A stretch of DNA of 64,000 bases from Paragonimus skrjabini miyazakii (Eukaryota > Platyhelminthes > Trematoda > Plagiorchiida > Troglotrematidae): positions 3,174 through 67,173 of the forward strand of contig JTDE01002142.1 of NCBI GenBank assembly GCA_014338405.1, written 5' to 3'. Shown one piece after another: positions 61,574 to 64,000 of the stretch. The notes beneath the pieces were generated by a model, which did no database searches, was not told where the DNA came from, and was given only the letters and a program-made list of their open reading frames with translations. The translations under genes and the position numbers were made by a program. Position 1 is the stretch's first letter; each line of letters opens with the position of its first letter.

Positions 61574-62014
61574 CTGGGGAATACAGAGGTGCAATAAACA
61601 ATATTGTGCGGACGCATTGAAAAGAAAACAAACTAGTTGTCAATCAGTATGAGTTAATTAACTTCGAGCCGAGTGAACATGTGTGTTAACTACAATATCG
61701 GTTGATGGCAACAATACTTGTCACTACGATCCCAGTCCGACAAATTGTTCAGTATCATTTATGAAATTGTGCAACTGAATTGACTTGTAGTCCCGATGAT
61801 GTTTATTGAAGTTGAGGAAATTTGCTGACTAATTCGGTCTATTCAATTTTCTTCGTGTTATTGCAACACATATTGATGCAAGTCATTTCACACAGAGTAG
61901 CTACAGCGTATTCAACTATGGATAGGACTTAGTTTTATCCGAATGAGGGCAAGTGCTGCATTATTTTGAGCATATAGTTGGTGGACATATTGCACACTCA
62001 CAACAATATCTCAC

Positions 62015-62267
62015 CCATGAATGCAAGGGAACTGATGTAGTCAGGGATGTCTTCGTAGGGGTTCAATCGGCGATTGATTTCTTTCAACACACGTTGGACA
62101 CTCTCATTTTTGCTCAGTGTGGGGCAGCGTAGTTCCATACATTTTGAAGAAAAATAGAGATGAATCGTGAACTCGACCAGCTGTGAGCTCCAGGGTTGAG
62201 GTACGGCGTTGCATATGAGTAAGGCCTCGTGGCACAGACGGGTGGTAGATCTCACGGCATTCGTAAC
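62015..62267 (-). CDS. SEA-like module alpha, second-half exon (copy 3)
   Basis: Open counterpart of 26660-26912, with donor gtgaga and acceptor ttatcag. It reads TTRLCHEALLICNAVPQPW, VEFTIHLYFSSKC, SVQRVLKEINRRL, ISSLAFMG. It is more like copy 1 than copy 2. Confidence 0.5.
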
Positions 62268-63717
62268 CTGATAAATTAAAACGTTTCATATGACGATCGT
62301 TTGGAACTCCACCTTAGGATAGTTTTTTGTTCAGTGCTTGACTGACTAAAGCTAGTCAACCGTTGGTATACTGTTGCACAGAAAACCTTCGTGGGTCGTC
62401 TTTAAAGGCAATTTTATTCCCAATTTAACTCCTCTCTCGGGAATGTATTGAATCAGCTTTGATCCCCTGTTCATCTCTTCAACTAGCGCTAAAATTGATT
62501 ACATTTTATCCTCTACTTTGCGTCATTGTTGGTAACAAGCATACATGCTTGTCTCCATGTTTTTTCGGTTTCCTACTAGCTCCTAACCATTGCATACAAT
62601 CAGTCAATCACACCTCTTTAGTTAGTACAACTCCACTGCGATTATACTGTGCACAATCAGAGGGTTTACATGTAACTATTGAAACAGAAATGTGGGCACA
62701 GTTGGGGAAAATTTGACGCATGTCGACAACGCTTTCCAATAGATTAAACGCGCTTGGGGTGCAAGCTTTTCTGGCAGTCCACACACGTTTTATACGTAAT
62801 GTTTCATTCTACTTCAGGACATTTTTGTTCGTTTTTTGTTGAGGTTGAAGGCGATGTCTTATTTGAATACATTTGCTGAAAGGGTGGCAGCGGGCCTTTG
62901 CAAACTGGATTTAACAAGAACACGTGTTAATTACCACTCCATTTTGTAGCCGACAAACCGTTCCGCAACATATGTGGACAAGTTATCGTACCGGATTATT
63001 TTCTAATTAATCCGTCTATTATTTACTTGCAGACAAATTGACACAAACACTTGGATTTGACGAATGAACAGATCTGCAAGCGTTTTGTAAACTTGACGCC
63101 GCAGGAAATATGACCGAAACCAGGCACTAACGGTAACATAGCGTCCTCGTTCTCGAACCACTTATTTGATAGGTCATCTAGTTGACATAACATGCACCGT
63201 CAAGCGATTGGGGTTGAAGACTGTCAGGCAGTTGGTGTTGATATAACTCAGATTCAGTGCTTCTGTAACTAGCACACTTTCAAACAACACTACGGTGTAG
63301 GCTGCTTCAATACGAAATATTTTTTCCCAAAAATCTTTCAAAAATAACAGACTGGCTTTTTAAAACATTTCCCCTCAAATGCCAGTGAAAGATACTGAGG
63401 TCGATTGGAAGGATTGTTCTCAAAACGCCACGCATTTTTGCTAACAGAATAGGAGTTGTACAAAAAATCTGCGTATTTGGACGAGGTCCTTACGATTTAC
63501 TCAGTTGAAAGCGTGATTTGTAAAAGGTCTACTGTGGCGAATGTTTTCTCATCATTGGCGCCATAGCATTTCAGTGTTTCACTATTTATAATGTCACACG
63601 CTAATCATACAGTTATCAGAACTGCTAACTAAACTGAAACATTCATCGTTTCATTCACGCATAAACCGAATTTTGAGGATAATGAAATCGTAAGCATGCA
63701 CGAACTGACAGACGTAC

Positions 63718-63833
63718 CCAGTCACACAAATGTTCACTTGGAATGAATTCATGGAGTTCAGTTCCGTGATAGAACATTTCTTGTCACATTCGGTTTGGGT
63801 ATCCGCTGCGAGCCGTAAACGTGAACTCGGTTA
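63718..63833 (-). pseudogene. SEA-like module alpha, first-half exon with nonsense codon (copy 3)
   Basis: Same length (116 nt) and splice sites as copy 2. It reads TEFTFTARSGYPNRM, then a TGA (63784-63786 on the plus strand, tca) where copies 1 and 2 have TGG for Trp, then QEMFYHGTELHEF. One transition is enough to explain the stop. Confidence 0.45.
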
Positions 63834-64000
63834 CTGCGTGACAGTGAAAGCAGAATTGTTTCAAATGTTAATCTATAGACACAAAGTTTATCAGGTACCC
63901 TAAGCGTGATGAATAAGTTCGTTTTCAATCTGTCCTCTCCGAGTTGAGTACATCGCAACAGATAAGTGTTTAGTAAGCAACGAAATAGTGATCGAGACTT

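Larger units (their letters stand above)
60724..64000. repeat. Block D/E, partial copy 3
   Basis: Aligns with 25240-28370 and 48220-51545, running off the window end. It begins directly at the gap. It contains four SEA-like exons, one with a nonsense codon. Confidence 0.8.

Overview
The window looks like invertebrate nuclear DNA, most probably from a flatworm (digenean fluke). The evidence is: no long intact reading frames; short exons with GT..AG borders, including a 24-nt microexon; Penelope-like retroelements (reverse transcriptase plus GIY-YIG) at seven places; a decayed Ty3/gypsy element; a tRNA-derived SINE; and two 100-N assembly gaps (31892-31991, 60624-60723). The species cannot be fixed from sequence alone.

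The backbone is a diverged large-scale duplication. The same ordered blocks recur: A (500-3120, 32690-33250, 54815-57310), B (3990-6085, 38860-41440, 59560-60450), C (15640-18940, 41440-44080), D/E (21000-28370, 44130-51545, 60724-64000). Spacing differs because transposons were inserted or sequence was lost: copy 1 carries about 9.5 kb (6085-15640) and 2 kb (18940-20990) not found in copy 2, and copy 3 jumps from block B to block D across an assembly gap.

The most interesting content is a minus-strand multi-exon gene family in these blocks. In copy 1 eight exons (28263 down to 23208) join without breaking frame. They encode three consecutive modules that resemble SEA domains. Every module is bounded by phase-1 introns and has a phase-0 intron in its middle; one module starts with a 24-nt microexon. 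Further exons with the same phase pattern (33025-33227, 32277-32351, 31187-31272, 30433-30622, 20074-20239) lie upstream or downstream. I infer a large extracellular or membrane protein built from tandem modules, duplicated in tandem. Copy 2 has a frameshift in one exon and another in the last; copy 3 has a nonsense codon and is cut by the gap. At least some copies are therefore pseudogenes, while other exons stay open and conserved.

Mobile DNA: Penelope-like fragments at 3118-3540, 5341-6020, 12960-14214, 38118-38350, 40515-41345, 58845-59550 (plus) and 52040-52700 (minus); a Ty3/gypsy pol fossil at 7700-9650; SINEs near 19000-19430 and 36445-36750; a likely solo LTR at about 57637-58070. 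Several Penelope fragments sit at the same place in two copies, so they predate the duplication. A 400-bp tandem duplication at 35010-35805 carries a plus-strand exon-like segment. All assignments come from reading the sequence by eye; exon borders are predictions.
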